A stretch of 64,000 nucleotides of DNA from Chryseobacterium phosphatilyticum (GCF_002899825.2 NZ_PPED02000003.1:452263-516262), one strand, 5' to 3'; positions 43,993-53,553 are shown, counted from the stretch's first letter. Notes: generated by a model not told the origin, from the sequence alone. Translations and numbers: made by a program.

Positions 43993-44955
43993 TTAGAATC
44001 CGCAATGTGCTGTACTCGGTGTTGGAGTTGTACAGCCGGAAAGAGCAGAGAATGCTGTTAATGTACAATTGGTATTTACCAGATTGTTATCATACAGTAA
44101 AGATCCTGAAGGGCTTCTGTAATACACATTTCCTGCAGTATTGGCAAAAGAAGATACAGAAGTTGATCCGCAGGTAGAATTTGTACATGCAGCTCTCCAT
44201 GCAGTATCCGTGATAGGACCTGTTGAGTTTAGAGATGGATCTATGATTCTTTTTTCAACTACTCCAGAAGCATTTTTGAAGCTTACAAGAACAGCAACGT
44301 GATATACCCATGATACACAACATGTACCGGTAGAGGCTCTAAGGTTACCATATACGAATTGCTTTTCACATTCATATCCGGCATTGTTTAGAATTTGTCT
44401 CATTTTGTGAGCTCTTGCATAGCATCCGTCTACAGGATATCTGAACGTGATACAAGGAGAAGAAGCAGTAGAAGTTCCGCAAGATTGGCTTTTAATTTGA
44501 GCAAATAAACTGTTTAAAGTAGCCAGGTTAGGAATGACACTAGCTAATCTGGCCGCTGTTGCGTCCGATTTTACTTCTTTTGTTAAAACAGATTTAAAAT
44601 AACGAGCATCTTCTTCAGTTGCTTTCTCTACTTTGGCAATTTCGTTGGTGTTAGCTTTAGTGAAAACATGAATGGGGGATTCATTCTTTACAGCTTGTCT
44701 GATCATAGAGATAAAGTCTTCATTTTCTTTAGTGTCCTTTATTTCAAAAGGCTGTGCACTAACCATAAATGAAACTTTGTACTTGCCATTCTCTTGCTGT
44801 ATCCCTACCGGAACTGTTTTCCCGAAATCTTTCACAACAAAATCTTTAGACTCATTAGAGTTAAGGTTGGCGTCCTGATTGGCGCCTGAATCTGAGCAGG
44901 CATTAAATGACAGAACTGTCACAAATACCATCATGGATAGCAAAAATTTTTTCAT
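43993..44955 (-). CDS. Protein-glutaminase (protein glutamine deamidase) precursor
   Basis: This secreted enzyme deamidates glutamine side chains in proteins. The start is set at the ATG at 44955 (MKKFLLSMMVFVTVLSFNAC), giving 320 residues: a signal peptide and an inhibitory pro-region of about 136 in all, then a mature part of about 184 that starts LASVIPNLATLNSLF. The mature part is very close to the known Chryseobacterium proteolyticum enzyme. The catalytic triad is visible as Cys42 (DGCYARAHKM), the His of VYHVAVLVS and the Asp of IIDPSL (mature numbering about 42, 83, 103). Abundant cysteines suggest disulfides. An upstream in-frame ATG at 44964 is less likely. Confidence 0.93.
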   Translation of the reverse strand: MKKFLLSMMVFVTVLSFNACSDSGANQDANLNSNESKDFVVKDFGKTVPVGIQQENGKYKVSFMVSAQPFEIKDTKENEDFISMIRQAVKNESPIHVFTKANTNEIAKVEKATEEDARYFKSVLTKEVKSDATAARLASVIPNLATLNSLFAQIKSQSCGTSTASSPCITFRYPVDGCYARAHKMRQILNNAGYECEKQFVYGNLRASTGTCCVSWVYHVAVLVSFKNASGVVEKRIIDPSLNSTGPITDTAWRAACTNSTCGSTSVSSFANTAGNVYYRSPSGSLLYDNNLVNTNCTLTAFSALSGCTTPTPSTAHCGF

Positions 44956-44991
44956 AATTCTCATAAATTTGGTGGTTAAATGATGTTTTTT

Positions 44992-45008
44992 AGTGAATTT
45001 AGTTCACT
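44992..45008 (-). promoter_or_regulatory. Inverted repeat at the start of the protein-glutaminase transcript
   Basis: AGTGAA-5-TTCACT forms a 6-bp dyad a few bases downstream of the predicted transcription start (about 45014). It could bind a repressor, but no regulator is known from this window. Confidence 0.35.
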
Positions 45009-45020
45009 ATTTTGTGATAT

Positions 45021-45051
45021 TAAAAGTAAAAAAAATTATAATACCTGCAAA
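45021..45051 (-). promoter_or_regulatory. Promoter of the protein-glutaminase gene
   Basis: On the minus strand TTTG (45051-45048), 19 bp, then TACTTTTA (45028-45021), matching TAnnTTTG except for the last base. Confidence 0.55.
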
Positions 45052-45173
45052 TGTTTTTTGTAAAAATTTTAAAATAAATGTGATATATCTGGTTTTAAAA
45101 TAAATTTTATCATCAATTGTGTTGATTTTATCAATTATATTGTTATGTTTTGCATTAATTTAAAAATTATAGA

Positions 45174-45230
45174 GTACAGTAAAAGAACAACCAGTTTCAA
45201 TTATTGAAACTGGTTGTTCTTTTACTGTAC
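45174..45230 (-). terminator. 27-bp perfect hairpin, probable lipB terminator
   Basis: GTACAGTAAAAGAACAACC, continuing to a total of 27 bases, pairs perfectly with its complement around a 3-nt loop. It lies 40 bp after the lipB stop and upstream of the protein-glutaminase promoter. The stem is much longer than that of other terminators here. Confidence 0.65.
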
Positions 45231-45269
45231 ATTATTAAAGCTGCACAGAGAAAAATATGTTTTATGGAA

Positions 45270-45998
45270 CTATTTGTACATCAATTCTGCCTGAAATACA
45301 TCGGCGAAATGTTTTCTGATTTTGGATTTAATATCCTCCATTTCTTCCGGGCTTAGTTCTCTTTCAAGCTCTCTTTTTAAAGAAGTCACCTGCTTGTCTT
45401 TGATACCACATGGAATGATGTATTCAAAATAACGCATATCTGTATTGATATTTAAAGCAAAACCATGCAATGTGACCCATCTTGAAGCCTTCACTCCCAT
45501 AGCGCAGATCTTTCGTGCATAGGGTTTCCCTACATCCAGCCATACCCCGGTTTCTCCCTGGGAACGTTCGCCTTTCAGACCATATTCACCAATTGTTCTG
45601 ATAATAACTTCTTCAAGATTCCTCATATATAAATGGATGTCTGTGAAAAAGTTTTCAAGATCCAGTACAGGATACCCTACAATTTGCCCATAGCCATGAT
45701 AGGTGATATCTCCACCACGATTTGTTTTTACATACGTAGCTTCCAGTTCTTTAAGCTTATCAATACCTGCCAGCATATTTTCTTCATGTCCGCTTTTACC
45801 TAAAGTATACACATGGGGGTGTTCTACTAAAAGAAGATGGTTCGGAGTGATAATATGCTGCTCTGCCGGAAGATCTCTGTTTTTTATTTTGGTGTCAATA
45901 ATATCTTTCATCAGTTTTTCCTGATATTCCCAGGCGGGTTGATATTCTTTGATTCCTAAATCTTCAAATTCTACTACTTTATTTGGATTTGTATTCAT
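45270..45998 (-). CDS. lipB: Octanoyl-[acyl-carrier-protein]:protein transferase LipB
   Basis: LipB moves octanoyl groups from ACP to lipoyl domains, the first step of lipoate assembly. The 242-residue protein has the conserved NRGGDITYHGYGQIVGYPVL block (about 94-113), the lysine segment ICAMGVKASRWVTLHGFALN (about 165-184) and a late cysteine in IIPCGIKDKQVTSL, the acyl-enzyme nucleophile. It has its own promoter in the end of trpA, so it is separate from the trp operon. Confidence 0.95.
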   Translation of the reverse strand: MNTNPNKVVEFEDLGIKEYQPAWEYQEKLMKDIIDTKIKNRDLPAEQHIITPNHLLLVEHPHVYTLGKSGHEENMLAGIDKLKELEATYVKTNRGGDITYHGYGQIVGYPVLDLENFFTDIHLYMRNLEEVIIRTIGEYGLKGERSQGETGVWLDVGKPYARKICAMGVKASRWVTLHGFALNINTDMRYFEYIIPCGIKDKQVTSLKRELERELSPEEMEDIKSKIRKHFADVFQAELMYK

Positions 45999-46014
45999 TT
46001 CAATTTTTGATATA

Positions 46015-46022
46015 CAAATTTA
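46015..46022 (-). promoter_or_regulatory. -7 box (TAAATTTG) for lipB
   Basis: The minus-strand TAAATTTG lies between the trpA stop and the lipB ATG at 45998, 16 bp before the start codon. Confidence 0.5.
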
Positions 46023-46029
46023 GTGAATT

Positions 46030-46764
46030 TTACCCTTTTATGGAATGGATAAAATCTATGGCACTTTTCTTCCAGTCTTTATCTTCCAGCAAAATATTGA
46101 CAAAAGCAGTTCCTATTATGCCACCATCTGCTTTTTCCGTTACATTTTCAAAATCTTGTTTAGATTTGATTCCGAAACCAATCATCACAGGATTTTTCAA
46201 TGGGAGAGAAGCGAGTCTGGAGAGGTAATTTTCATTTTTCAATACTGCATTTTCTTTTCCTGTAGTGGAAGAAGAGCTTACTGCATACAGAAAACCTGAA
46301 CTTAATGAGTCAAGATAAATGATCCTTTCATCTGATGTTTCCGGAGTGACGAGAAAAGTAAAGTTGAGGTTGTATTTTTGTAAAATCTGCTGATAATTTT
46401 TCTCAAATTCAATAGGAGGAAGATCGGGAAGAATTAATCCTGAAATTCCACTTTCTGAGCATTCAGCACAGAATTTTTCAAACCCGAAACTTAATACAGG
46501 ATTGATGTATCCCATCAGAATTAAAGGGATTTTTACTTCATTTTTAATGGCCTTTAACTGAGACAACAGCTTCTCTATAGTCATGCCGTTTTGTAGGGCC
46601 AGCTCATGGGCTTTTTGAATCACAGGTCCATCTGCCACCGGATCGGAATATGGCATTCCGATTTCAATCATATCTGCTCCGGATTCCTGGATTAATTTTA
46701 TAATATCAGCAGTATCTTCCCGTTGTGGAATTCCTGCTGTAAAATATATATTTAATTTTTTCAT
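46030..46764 (-). CDS. trpA: Tryptophan synthase alpha subunit
   Basis: TrpA cleaves indole-3-glycerol phosphate to indole and glyceraldehyde 3-phosphate. The 244-residue TIM barrel shows the catalytic Glu in ADMIEIGMPYSDPVADGP, the second acid in GLILPDLPPIE, and phosphate-binding loops (SSSSTTGK; VMIGFGIKSKQDFE). It is the last gene of the trp operon, 62 bp after trpB. Confidence 0.95.
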   Translation of the reverse strand: MKKLNIYFTAGIPQREDTADIIKLIQESGADMIEIGMPYSDPVADGPVIQKAHELALQNGMTIEKLLSQLKAIKNEVKIPLILMGYINPVLSFGFEKFCAECSESGISGLILPDLPPIEFEKNYQQILQKYNLNFTFLVTPETSDERIIYLDSLSSGFLYAVSSSSTTGKENAVLKNENYLSRLASLPLKNPVMIGFGIKSKQDFENVTEKADGGIIGTAFVNILLEDKDWKKSAIDFIHSIKG

Positions 46765-46826
46765 TTTTTATGGTATTAAAGTATCATGTATATCAATCAA
46801 ACGGTCTTGTACATATACATCTGCAT

Positions 46827-48005
46827 TTACAAATTTTTTAAATACGTTTCCATATCCTTATCTCCGCGGCCACTCAGACAGATCACCACAATGTCATTTT
46901 CATTGAATTTCTTTTTGTCTAAAACAGCCAAAGCGTGAGAGCTTTCCAAAGCAGGAATAATTCCTTCCAGTTTTGTGAGCTCAAAAGCACATTTTAATGC
47001 TTCATCATCATTAATACTGAAAAACTCTGCCCGTTTTTCCTTAAATAAATGCGCATGGAAAGGGCCGATTCCCGGATAATCTAATCCTGCAGAAATGGAG
47101 TGAGGCTCGATTACCTGCCCGTCTGCTGTTTGCATGACAAGACTCTTACTTCCATGAAGAACTCCCAATGTTCCAAGGAATGTCGTTGCCGCTGATTTTC
47201 CGGAATCAACACCCAATCCTCCCGCTTCAGCAGCAATAATTTTCACTTCTTTTTCTTCTACAAAATGATAAAAGGTTCCTGCAGCATTACTTCCACCCCC
47301 TACACAAGCGATAACATAATCAGGATTTTCTCTTCCGGTTTTTTCTTTAAGCTGCTCTTTAATTTCTTTTGAAATAACACTTTGAAATCTAGCCACAAGA
47401 TCAGGAAAAGGATGAGGTCCCACCACACTTCCAATGACATAGTGTGTCGTTACCGGATGATTGATCCAGTCTCTTAAAGCTTCATTGACGGCATCTTTAA
47501 GGGTCTTTGAACCTGAAGTGGCAGCAATAACTTCTGCACCCAGCATTTTCATTCTGGCCACATTGGGTGCCTGTCTTTGAATGTCGATTTCGCCCATGTA
47601 CACGATGCAATCAAGCCCCAGAAGTGCACACGCAGTAGCTGTTGCAACTCCATGCTGCCCGGCACCTGTTTCTGCAATGATTCTGGTTTTTCCAAGACGT
47701 TTGGCAAGTAAAACCTGTCCCAAGGCATTGTTGATTTTATGAGCTCCTGTGTGATTAAGATCTTCTCTCTTTAAATAAATTTTTGTGTTGTACTTTTTAC
47801 TTAAATTTTTAGCAAAATAGAGTGGGGTTGCACGACCTACATAATTCGTCAGTAAATCCTGATATTCATTTTGAAACTCTTCAGATTCAATGATTTCAAG
47901 ATAGTTTCTTTGCAATTCTTCAACATTCGGATATAGCATTTCGGGAATGAAAGCGCCTCCAAAATCTCCATAATATCCGTTTTCGTCGGGGTTTTTATAA
48001 TTCAT
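46827..48005 (-). CDS. trpB: Tryptophan synthase beta subunit
   Basis: TrpB condenses indole with serine using PLP. The 392-residue protein has the PLP lysine in [13 protein letters not shown] (about 83-95), the EDLNHTG substrate loop, the phosphate-binding GGGSNA (about 230) and the late SGRGDKDM. It belongs to the TrpB1 class that pairs with TrpA. Its start overlaps the end of the GNAT gene by 11 bp, so the acetyltransferase is part of the operon. Confidence 0.96.
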   Translation of the reverse strand: MNYKNPDENGYYGDFGGAFIPEMLYPNVEELQRNYLEIIESEEFQNEYQDLLTNYVGRATPLYFAKNLSKKYNTKIYLKREDLNHTGAHKINNALGQVLLAKRLGKTRIIAETGAGQHGVATATACALLGLDCIVYMGEIDIQRQAPNVARMKMLGAEVIAATSGSKTLKDAVNEALRDWINHPVTTHYVIGSVVGPHPFPDLVARFQSVISKEIKEQLKEKTGRENPDYVIACVGGGSNAAGTFYHFVEEKEVKIIAAEAGGLGVDSGKSAATTFLGTLGVLHGSKSLVMQTADGQVIEPHSISAGLDYPGIGPFHAHLFKEKRAEFFSINDDEALKCAFELTKLEGIIPALESSHALAVLDKKKFNENDIVVICLSGRGDKDMETYLKNL

Positions 48006-48555
48006 TTCTTTGTTCTTTAATAATTAAATAAGCATTATTTTGAGCACTTAGCCCATTGAGTAATTTTTTTCTTTCATCAGATATGTGAAATATCAGGATA
48101 TCATCGTCATCAGAGTTGACCCATTCGGAATCAACATTCTCTTTGATGGCCCGTGCTTTATCATATAAAATCTCAATCTTACATTTTTCATAAAACGGAC
48201 GCAGATGTGTATGACAAAATCCAATAGTTTCGATATTTCTCTCCTTCATATTCTCTGTAAAATACTCTACCAATCTGGCACCATATCCTTTTTTCTTCTG
48301 AGCAGCTACCAATCCGACTGCCTCGGCAAATGAAATTTCCTCTCCTGAAATATTCAGCGTAAAATCAAAATTTACCCGAAATACCGCTAAGATTACTTCT
48401 TTGGCATCTATCAGAAAATGGAATTCAGAATCTTTAAAAAGAGAATGGAATTCAGGAATCTTCATCCTATTCCAGGCTGAAATATCCCAAAGCTGAAGAA
48501 TATGTTCTATTTCCTGTTCTGTTAATTCGTTTGTTTTTTTTATGTGATATTTCAT
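47995..48555 (-). CDS. GNAT-family N-acetyltransferase inside the trp operon
   Basis: The 186-residue protein has the GNAT acetyl-CoA signature [20 protein letters not shown] (about 87-106, with the Q/RxxGxG/A P-loop) and a hydrophobic strand before it. Its acceptor substrate is unknown. Overlap with trpB by 11 bp suggests translational coupling, while 214 bp with a repeat-like element separate it from trpF. It looks like a later addition to the operon. Confidence 0.82.
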   Translation of the reverse strand: MKYHIKKTNELTEQEIEHILQLWDISAWNRMKIPEFHSLFKDSEFHFLIDAKEVILAVFRVNFDFTLNISGEEISFAEAVGLVAAQKKKGYGARLVEYFTENMKERNIETIGFCHTHLRPFYEKCKIEILYDKARAIKENVDSEWVNSDDDDILIFHISDERKKLLNGLSAQNNAYLIIKEQRNEL

Positions 48556-48585
48556 GATTTTTAATGGTGGTCAGATTTAATAAAA

Positions 48586-48628
48586 AGTCCCGAAGGGACG
48601 ATTTAGCCCGGCAAAGGATGTAATCCTG
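48586..48628. repeat. Palindromic REP-like element between trpF and the GNAT gene
   Basis: Two small dyads follow each other: GTCCC-GAA-GGGAC (48587-48599) and GGAT-GTA-ATCC (48617-48627), with a CCCGGC stretch between. On the minus strand the first is followed by TTTTTATT and could act as a terminator. The arrangement is like short dispersed palindromic repeats; copy number cannot be judged from this window. Confidence 0.45.
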
Positions 48629-48769
48629 TAGTTGGAAGTTCCGCTTTATTCAGTCTCAAAGGTATTTTTCATCCTAATCCGTTTTATGTTTTTCCAAAAT
48701 TTTAATGAATTCTTTTTAGAAATTTTGTTTCATGATATGGTTGATTATGGTATTGAATCCAATCCTGCG

Positions 48770-49468
48770 TTAAATTGTCCTGTTGGGACTTTGAATGGTT
48801 TGGCTGAATTTTTTTATTCGTTCAATATCTTTATTACCGGGTGATATTTCAAATTTTGAATTGATGTCCAGGGCAAACGGTTTCTGATTCAAGGTTTCAA
48901 TATGTCCGACGTTTTCTTCTGAGATGCCACCACTCAGAAAATAGGGACGAGGGATGTTCAGTTCATTTAAGATCGACCAGTCAAATTGTTTTCCGGTTCC
49001 TCCGAATGCTTTGCTATCCGTATCAAACAGATAATAACTAACTGGCAGGTCAGAAGTTGAGATTGTGAAAATCTGTGCTACTTTGTTCCTGCTTTCAGGA
49101 GTATTATTTCCGATTCTTATTACCTTGATAATGCTGGTTTCAGGGTTTAATTTTTCTCTTAATTCTATAATGAAATCATCACTTTCATCACCATGGAGCT
49201 GAATAAAATTCAATCCTGCTTTTTGAGTACGATCAATAATCTTGTCAACTTTTTCATTCACGAATACTCCAACCTTCCCCGGGTGCTCAATTGTTAAAAT
49301 TTCTTCTAATGTCAGATGATTCAGTACATATCTTGGGGATTTCTCATAAAAAATGAAGCCGAGAAAATCAGTATTTATGGTAATCAACGCTTGAATCTGG
49401 TCTAGCTTTGTTAAACCACAAACTTTAAGCGAAGGGGGGTAATGATCGGTTAATGATTGATGTTTCAT
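48770..49468 (-). CDS. trpF: Phosphoribosylanthranilate isomerase
   Basis: TrpF performs the Amadori rearrangement of phosphoribosylanthranilate. The 232-residue TIM-barrel protein opens with LKVCGLTKLDQI (catalytic Cys in the KxCG motif), has NFIQLHGDESDDFI, the catalytic Asp in YLFDTDSKAFGGTGKQFDW and the phosphate loop FLSGGISEENV. It is slightly longer than usual at both ends. It lies 16 bp after trpC. Confidence 0.94.
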   Translation of the reverse strand: MKHQSLTDHYPPSLKVCGLTKLDQIQALITINTDFLGFIFYEKSPRYVLNHLTLEEILTIEHPGKVGVFVNEKVDKIIDRTQKAGLNFIQLHGDESDDFIIELREKLNPETSIIKVIRIGNNTPESRNKVAQIFTISTSDLPVSYYLFDTDSKAFGGTGKQFDWSILNELNIPRPYFLSGGISEENVGHIETLNQKPFALDINSKFEISPGNKDIERIKKFSQTIQSPNRTI

Positions 49469-49484
49469 ATAGTCTGGCTACAGG

Positions 49485-50264
49485 TTATTTTGAAATTTGT
49501 GACTTAAACTCTTCGAATGCTCTGGCAGGCTCCGCATTTTTCATAAAATATTCTCCCATCAGGAATCCGTCAAATCCTTTTTCTTTTAAATATATAAAAT
49601 CTTCAAGATTATAAATGCCACTTTCTGCTATTGATACAACATCTTTCGGGAGAAGGTTCTTTAGTTGAACAGAGTGCTGTAAGTCAACTTTAAAATCTTT
49701 TAAATTCCTGTTATTAATTCCCACCAGATCAATCTTTGGATTAAAATGCTTCAATTCCTCCTCTGTATGGATTTCCAACAAAACCTCCATATTAAGTTCA
49801 TGAGCGAGATCTGTAAATTCTTCTACCTGATTAGGAGAAAGACAGGAAGCAATCAGTAAAATAACATCTGCTCCTATGTTTTTTGCTTCGTAAAACTGGT
49901 ATTCATCGATCATGAAGTCTTTTCGAAGGATGGGAATGTTGAGGTGATTTCTTACATTCAGAACATCTTCAAAGCTCCCTCCAAAAAAATCTTTATCGGT
50001 TAAAATAGAAACCCCACTGGCTCCATAGTTTTCATAAGCTGAGGTAACTTCCAATGGTGAAGCCGTGTTGTTGATAATACCTTTTGAAGGAGATTGTCTT
50101 TTGAACTCAGCTATAATTCCATTTTTGTTTGTAACAGATTCTTTCAACGATAAAGTTTTCCTTTCAAAAAACTCAGTACTTTTTAATTGTTCAAGAGAAA
50201 TATTGGATTTTGCTGTTGCAACTTCCACTTTTTTCCTTTCAATAATTTTATCGAGTATGTTCAT
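49485..50264 (-). CDS. trpC: Indole-3-glycerol phosphate synthase
   Basis: TrpC closes the indole ring by decarboxylation. The 259-residue protein has the catalytic Lys/Glu set of the family: IIAEFKRQSPSKG (about 48-60), LRKDFMIDEYQFYEA, VLLEIHTEEEL, VGINNRNLKDFKVD and SIAESGI near the phosphate site. It is a single-function protein, not fused to trpF. It lies between trpD and trpF in the operon. Confidence 0.95.
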   Translation of the reverse strand: MNILDKIIERKKVEVATAKSNISLEQLKSTEFFERKTLSLKESVTNKNGIIAEFKRQSPSKGIINNTASPLEVTSAYENYGASGVSILTDKDFFGGSFEDVLNVRNHLNIPILRKDFMIDEYQFYEAKNIGADVILLIASCLSPNQVEEFTDLAHELNMEVLLEIHTEEELKHFNPKIDLVGINNRNLKDFKVDLQHSVQLKNLLPKDVVSIAESGIYNLEDFIYLKEKGFDGFLMGEYFMKNAEPARAFEEFKSQISK

Positions 50265-50336
50265 TTTTAAATATTAGAAGATAGAAAAATTGTCAATTTA
50301 TTCATCAAATTAACTTTCAATTTCAATTCTCAGTTT

Positions 50337-51365
50337 TTAATTAATTAAAAGTTCAAAGCTTCTTAATGCTTTTCCACTTTCCAGACTTTCCTGAGCTAAG
50401 AGAAGGCAGTCGTCATAGGTTCCGAATTTGTAAGTACGATATAACGCGACAGATGCATTGGCCAGAATCACTGAATTTTGCTGTTCGGTACCTTTACCTT
50501 CCAGAATATTCATAAAGATCTTTGCTGTTTCCTGAATGGTTTCACCTGCTTTAATGTCTTCCAGAGTAACAGCATTAAATCCTAGATCTTGTGCAGAATA
50601 GATTTCTTCGCCCTTTTTCGTAATAATTTTAGTGTCGTGGGTAAGGCTTATCTCATCATACCCATCCAGCCCATGAACAAGAATAAATTCCTGAGCCTCT
50701 TTTTGAAGGAGGTATTGATAAATTCTTGCAATTTCAAGATTATAGACACCAATCATTGAATATTGGGGTTTCGCAGGATTAACCAAAGGTCCCAAAAGGT
50801 TAAAGAAAGTTCTTAATCCCAAAGATTTTCTCAGTGCGCCAACTGATTGAAGTGCCGGATGGAAGTAGGGAGCATGTAAGAAACAGATATTTGCTTTTTC
50901 AAGATCCTCATTCAGCTGATCTGAATTGTTTTTGAACTGATACCCTAGTTCTTCCAGTACATTAGACGAACCTGTAGTGGTAGAAGCCCCATAATTTCCA
51001 TGTTTTGTCACCTTCTGCCCGGCTCCGGCCACTACAAAGCTGGCCAGTGTTGATATATTGATTGTGTTTTTTCCGTCACCTCCTGTTCCTACAATATCAA
51101 TAGCATCACTTGCATCAATATTTACAGGGACTGCCATTTGCAGTAAAGCTTCTCTGAAACCTTCCAGTTCTTTTAATGTGATATTACGCATCAGAAAAAC
51201 ACTGATAAAAGCAGTTACTTCTGCAGTATTGAATTTATTCTGAGCAATTTCAATCATCGTTGCTTTAGCTTCAGATTTTGATAGAGTGTGATGATTGAAC
51301 AGGTATTGCAATATTTCTTTCATTTGAGGAGTTTTTATGGTTGAGGGGATTTCTGTTGTATTCAC
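50337..51365 (-). CDS. trpD: Anthranilate phosphoribosyltransferase
   Basis: TrpD transfers phosphoribosyl from PRPP to anthranilate. The 342-residue protein has the PRPP-binding DIVGTGGDGKNTINIST (about 84-100), KHGNYGASTTTGSSNVLEELG and RTFFNLLGPLVNPAKP, all characteristic. It overlaps the end of trpG by 4 bp. Not fused to the glutaminase subunit. Confidence 0.95.
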   Translation of the reverse strand: MNTTEIPSTIKTPQMKEILQYLFNHHTLSKSEAKATMIEIAQNKFNTAEVTAFISVFLMRNITLKELEGFREALLQMAVPVNIDASDAIDIVGTGGDGKNTINISTLASFVVAGAGQKVTKHGNYGASTTTGSSNVLEELGYQFKNNSDQLNEDLEKANICFLHAPYFHPALQSVGALRKSLGLRTFFNLLGPLVNPAKPQYSMIGVYNLEIARIYQYLLQKEAQEFILVHGLDGYDEISLTHDTKIITKKGEEIYSAQDLGFNAVTLEDIKAGETIQETAKIFMNILEGKGTEQQNSVILANASVALYRTYKFGTYDDCLLLAQESLESGKALRSFELLIN

Positions 51366-51964
51366 TGTAAAAGAAAATTTTTAATGATGGTTTCTCCGTC
51401 CGGAGTTAAAATACTTTCAGGATGGAATTGTACGCCGTGTACATCATATGTTTTATGTTGTAAGGCCATGATCATTCCGTCTTTGTCTATGGCTGTTATT
51501 TCCAGTTCTTCCGGGAAACCTTCGGGATTCACTGCCCAACTGTGATATCTTCCTACCTCAATTCCTGAAGGTATATTCCTGAAAAGTTTTATGTTTTCTT
51601 TCACCAGTTGTGTTGTGGTTGCCACCCCATGGAATATTTCAGAAAGATTGATCAGGTTTCCTCCAAAAACTTCTGCAATAGCTTGTTGGCCAAGGCATAC
51701 CCCCAAAATACTTTTTGTAGGGGCATATTCTTTGATCAGATCTAATAATATGCCTGCTTCTTCCGGAATTCCGGGGCCGGGAGAAAGAATGATCTTATCG
51801 TATTGATTGATTTCTTTCAGGGTAATCTGATCATTTCTTATCACATCCACTTTTTGATTCAGAATTCTTTCAATGATCTGGACAAGGTTATAGGTAAAGC
51901 TGTCATAGTTATCGAAAACGAGAACTTTAAGCTGTGGTTGTTGAGTGTTTATATTGTTGTTCAT
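51362..51964 (-). CDS. trpG: Anthranilate synthase glutamine amidotransferase subunit
   Basis: TrpG supplies ammonia from glutamine to TrpE. The 200-residue class I amidotransferase has the nucleophile in ILGVCLGQQAIAEVFGG (Cys near 84), SPGPGIPEEAG, and the catalytic His-Glu in GVQFHPESILTPDG. A similar enzyme can serve aminodeoxychorismate synthase (PabA); the operon position makes TrpG its main role. Confidence 0.95.
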   Translation of the reverse strand: MNNNINTQQPQLKVLVFDNYDSFTYNLVQIIERILNQKVDVIRNDQITLKEINQYDKIILSPGPGIPEEAGILLDLIKEYAPTKSILGVCLGQQAIAEVFGGNLINLSEIFHGVATTTQLVKENIKLFRNIPSGIEVGRYHSWAVNPEGFPEELEITAIDKDGMIMALQHKTYDVHGVQFHPESILTPDGETIIKNFLLQ

Positions 51965-52031
51965 TTCTTTTTATTATTGGGGCATTTGTAACTAGTTTAC
52001 TGATTGTTTCTTTATTTTCAATTTTTAACGC

Positions 52032-53456
52032 TCAATTTTCCACTATTTTCTCGGCTTTCTCGACTGCTTTTTTCAACGCATTCAGTTTATTATTGACTTC
52101 CTGTAATTCGTTTTCCGGAACCGATTTTGCAACAAGACCAGCCCCTGCCTGATAATAGAGGGTGTTGTTTTTGCTCAGGAAAGTTCTGATCATAATGGCC
52201 TGATTGCAGGTTCCGTTTAATCCGATCATACCAATGCAGCCTCCATAATATCCACGGGAATCTTTTTCATACTGATTAATAAGCTGAAGGGCTTTGTGTT
52301 TTGGAGCTCCGCTTAATGTTCCTTGCGGGAAAGTAGCAGAAACCATTTCAAGTGGATTGATATCATGTGCAACATCCGCTGTTACCTCGCTTACCATATG
52401 AATAACATGTGAGAACAGTTGAATTTCTTTAAGCTTGGTAACGGTTACGTTTTTTCCGAGTTTCCCAAGGTCGTTTCTGGCAAGATCAACAAGCATGGTA
52501 TGTTCTGCATTTTCTTTAGGATCAGCTTTTAAAACTTCAATAGCTTGCAAATCAACATCCAGGCTTCCTGTTCTTTTAGAGGTTCCTGCAATGGGATGGA
52601 TGATCGCTTTGTTGTTTTTAATAATCAACTGGCTTTCCGGGCTGGAACCGAATAATTTGTAATTTCCGTAATCAAAATAAAACAGATAAGGTGAAGGGTT
52701 GATATTTCTCAAAGCACGATATACATTAAATTCATCCCCTTTGAATTTCTGTTCAAATCTTCTGCTTAAAACCAATTGGAAGACATCACCTCTCATACAG
52801 TGTTTTTGTGCAGTTTTTACCAATTCAATATATTCTTCACTGGTGATGTTTGAGGTTTCCTCTCCACTTTTTTCAAAAGGATAAACGGGTGTATTTTGAT
52901 TTTTGATAAGGGTTTCTAAAAGATGAAGTTCAGACTTTACTCCGTCAATCTGGTTTTCAATAATGTACATTTCATCATTAAAATGGTTGATAGCAATGAC
53001 ATATTGGTAAAGTCTGTATCTGAGAATAGGAATTTCCACTTCAGGACTTTGAGCTTTAAGACTAATATTTTCAAAGAACTGCACGGCTTCAAAGCTAGTG
53101 TATCCAAAAAGGCTTTGTGCTGTTTCTTCAATAGGATCATTTGTTTTTTTACAATCAAAGACCTTGCGGAAATCTTCAAAAATATCAATGATGTTCCGCT
53201 CCATGATAAATTGTTTTGCCGGTGGAGTGGTGGGAAGTTTAATTTCAAATTCGTTGAGATTTTTCACTTCAATTCCTGCAATGGCATTCACGGCAATAAA
53301 AGAGAAGTTGTTGTCGATACTTTTTGAATCTGAGCTTTCCAAAAGAATGGTATCCCGGAATTTATCCCTTATTTTAAGGTAAATATTCATGGGAGTATGA
53401 AGATCTCCCAACATTTTTTTCGAAACGGTTTTTATGTTAATTCTATCAGTAAACAT
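52032..53456 (-). CDS. trpE: Anthranilate synthase component I
   Basis: TrpE makes anthranilate from chorismate and ammonia. The 474-residue protein has the allosteric Trp-binding segment ILLESSDSKSIDNNFSFIA (LLES motif) near 33-51, and the chorismate-binding C-terminal half with HCMRGDVFQLVLSRRF, HPIAGTSKRTG, ENAEHTMLVDLARNDLG and YYGGCIGMIGLNG. Retained LLES implies feedback inhibition by tryptophan. It is the first structural gene, 32 bp after the attenuator terminator. Confidence 0.96.
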   Translation of the reverse strand: MFTDRINIKTVSKKMLGDLHTPMNIYLKIRDKFRDTILLESSDSKSIDNNFSFIAVNAIAGIEVKNLNEFEIKLPTTPPAKQFIMERNIIDIFEDFRKVFDCKKTNDPIEETAQSLFGYTSFEAVQFFENISLKAQSPEVEIPILRYRLYQYVIAINHFNDEMYIIENQIDGVKSELHLLETLIKNQNTPVYPFEKSGEETSNITSEEYIELVKTAQKHCMRGDVFQLVLSRRFEQKFKGDEFNVYRALRNINPSPYLFYFDYGNYKLFGSSPESQLIIKNNKAIIHPIAGTSKRTGSLDVDLQAIEVLKADPKENAEHTMLVDLARNDLGKLGKNVTVTKLKEIQLFSHVIHMVSEVTADVAHDINPLEMVSATFPQGTLSGAPKHKALQLINQYEKDSRGYYGGCIGMIGLNGTCNQAIMIRTFLSKNNTLYYQAGAGLVAKSVPENELQEVNNKLNALKKAVEKAEKIVEN

Positions 53457-53487
53457 CTGTAGTTTTGTTTTAGTAAGGTTAAGGAAT

Positions 53488-53519
53488 AAAAAAAGGCTTC
53501 AACGTTTCCGTCAAAGCCT
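53488..53519 (-). terminator. trp attenuator terminator
   Basis: On the minus strand AGGCTTTGACG pairs with CGTTGAAGCCT (11 bp including two G-U wobbles in RNA), closed by a GAAA tetraloop, followed by seven T. It lies between the Trp-rich leader peptide and trpE. Confidence 0.88.
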
Positions 53520-53553
53520 ATATATTGTTTATTTGATTATTTCTATTGTGTGA

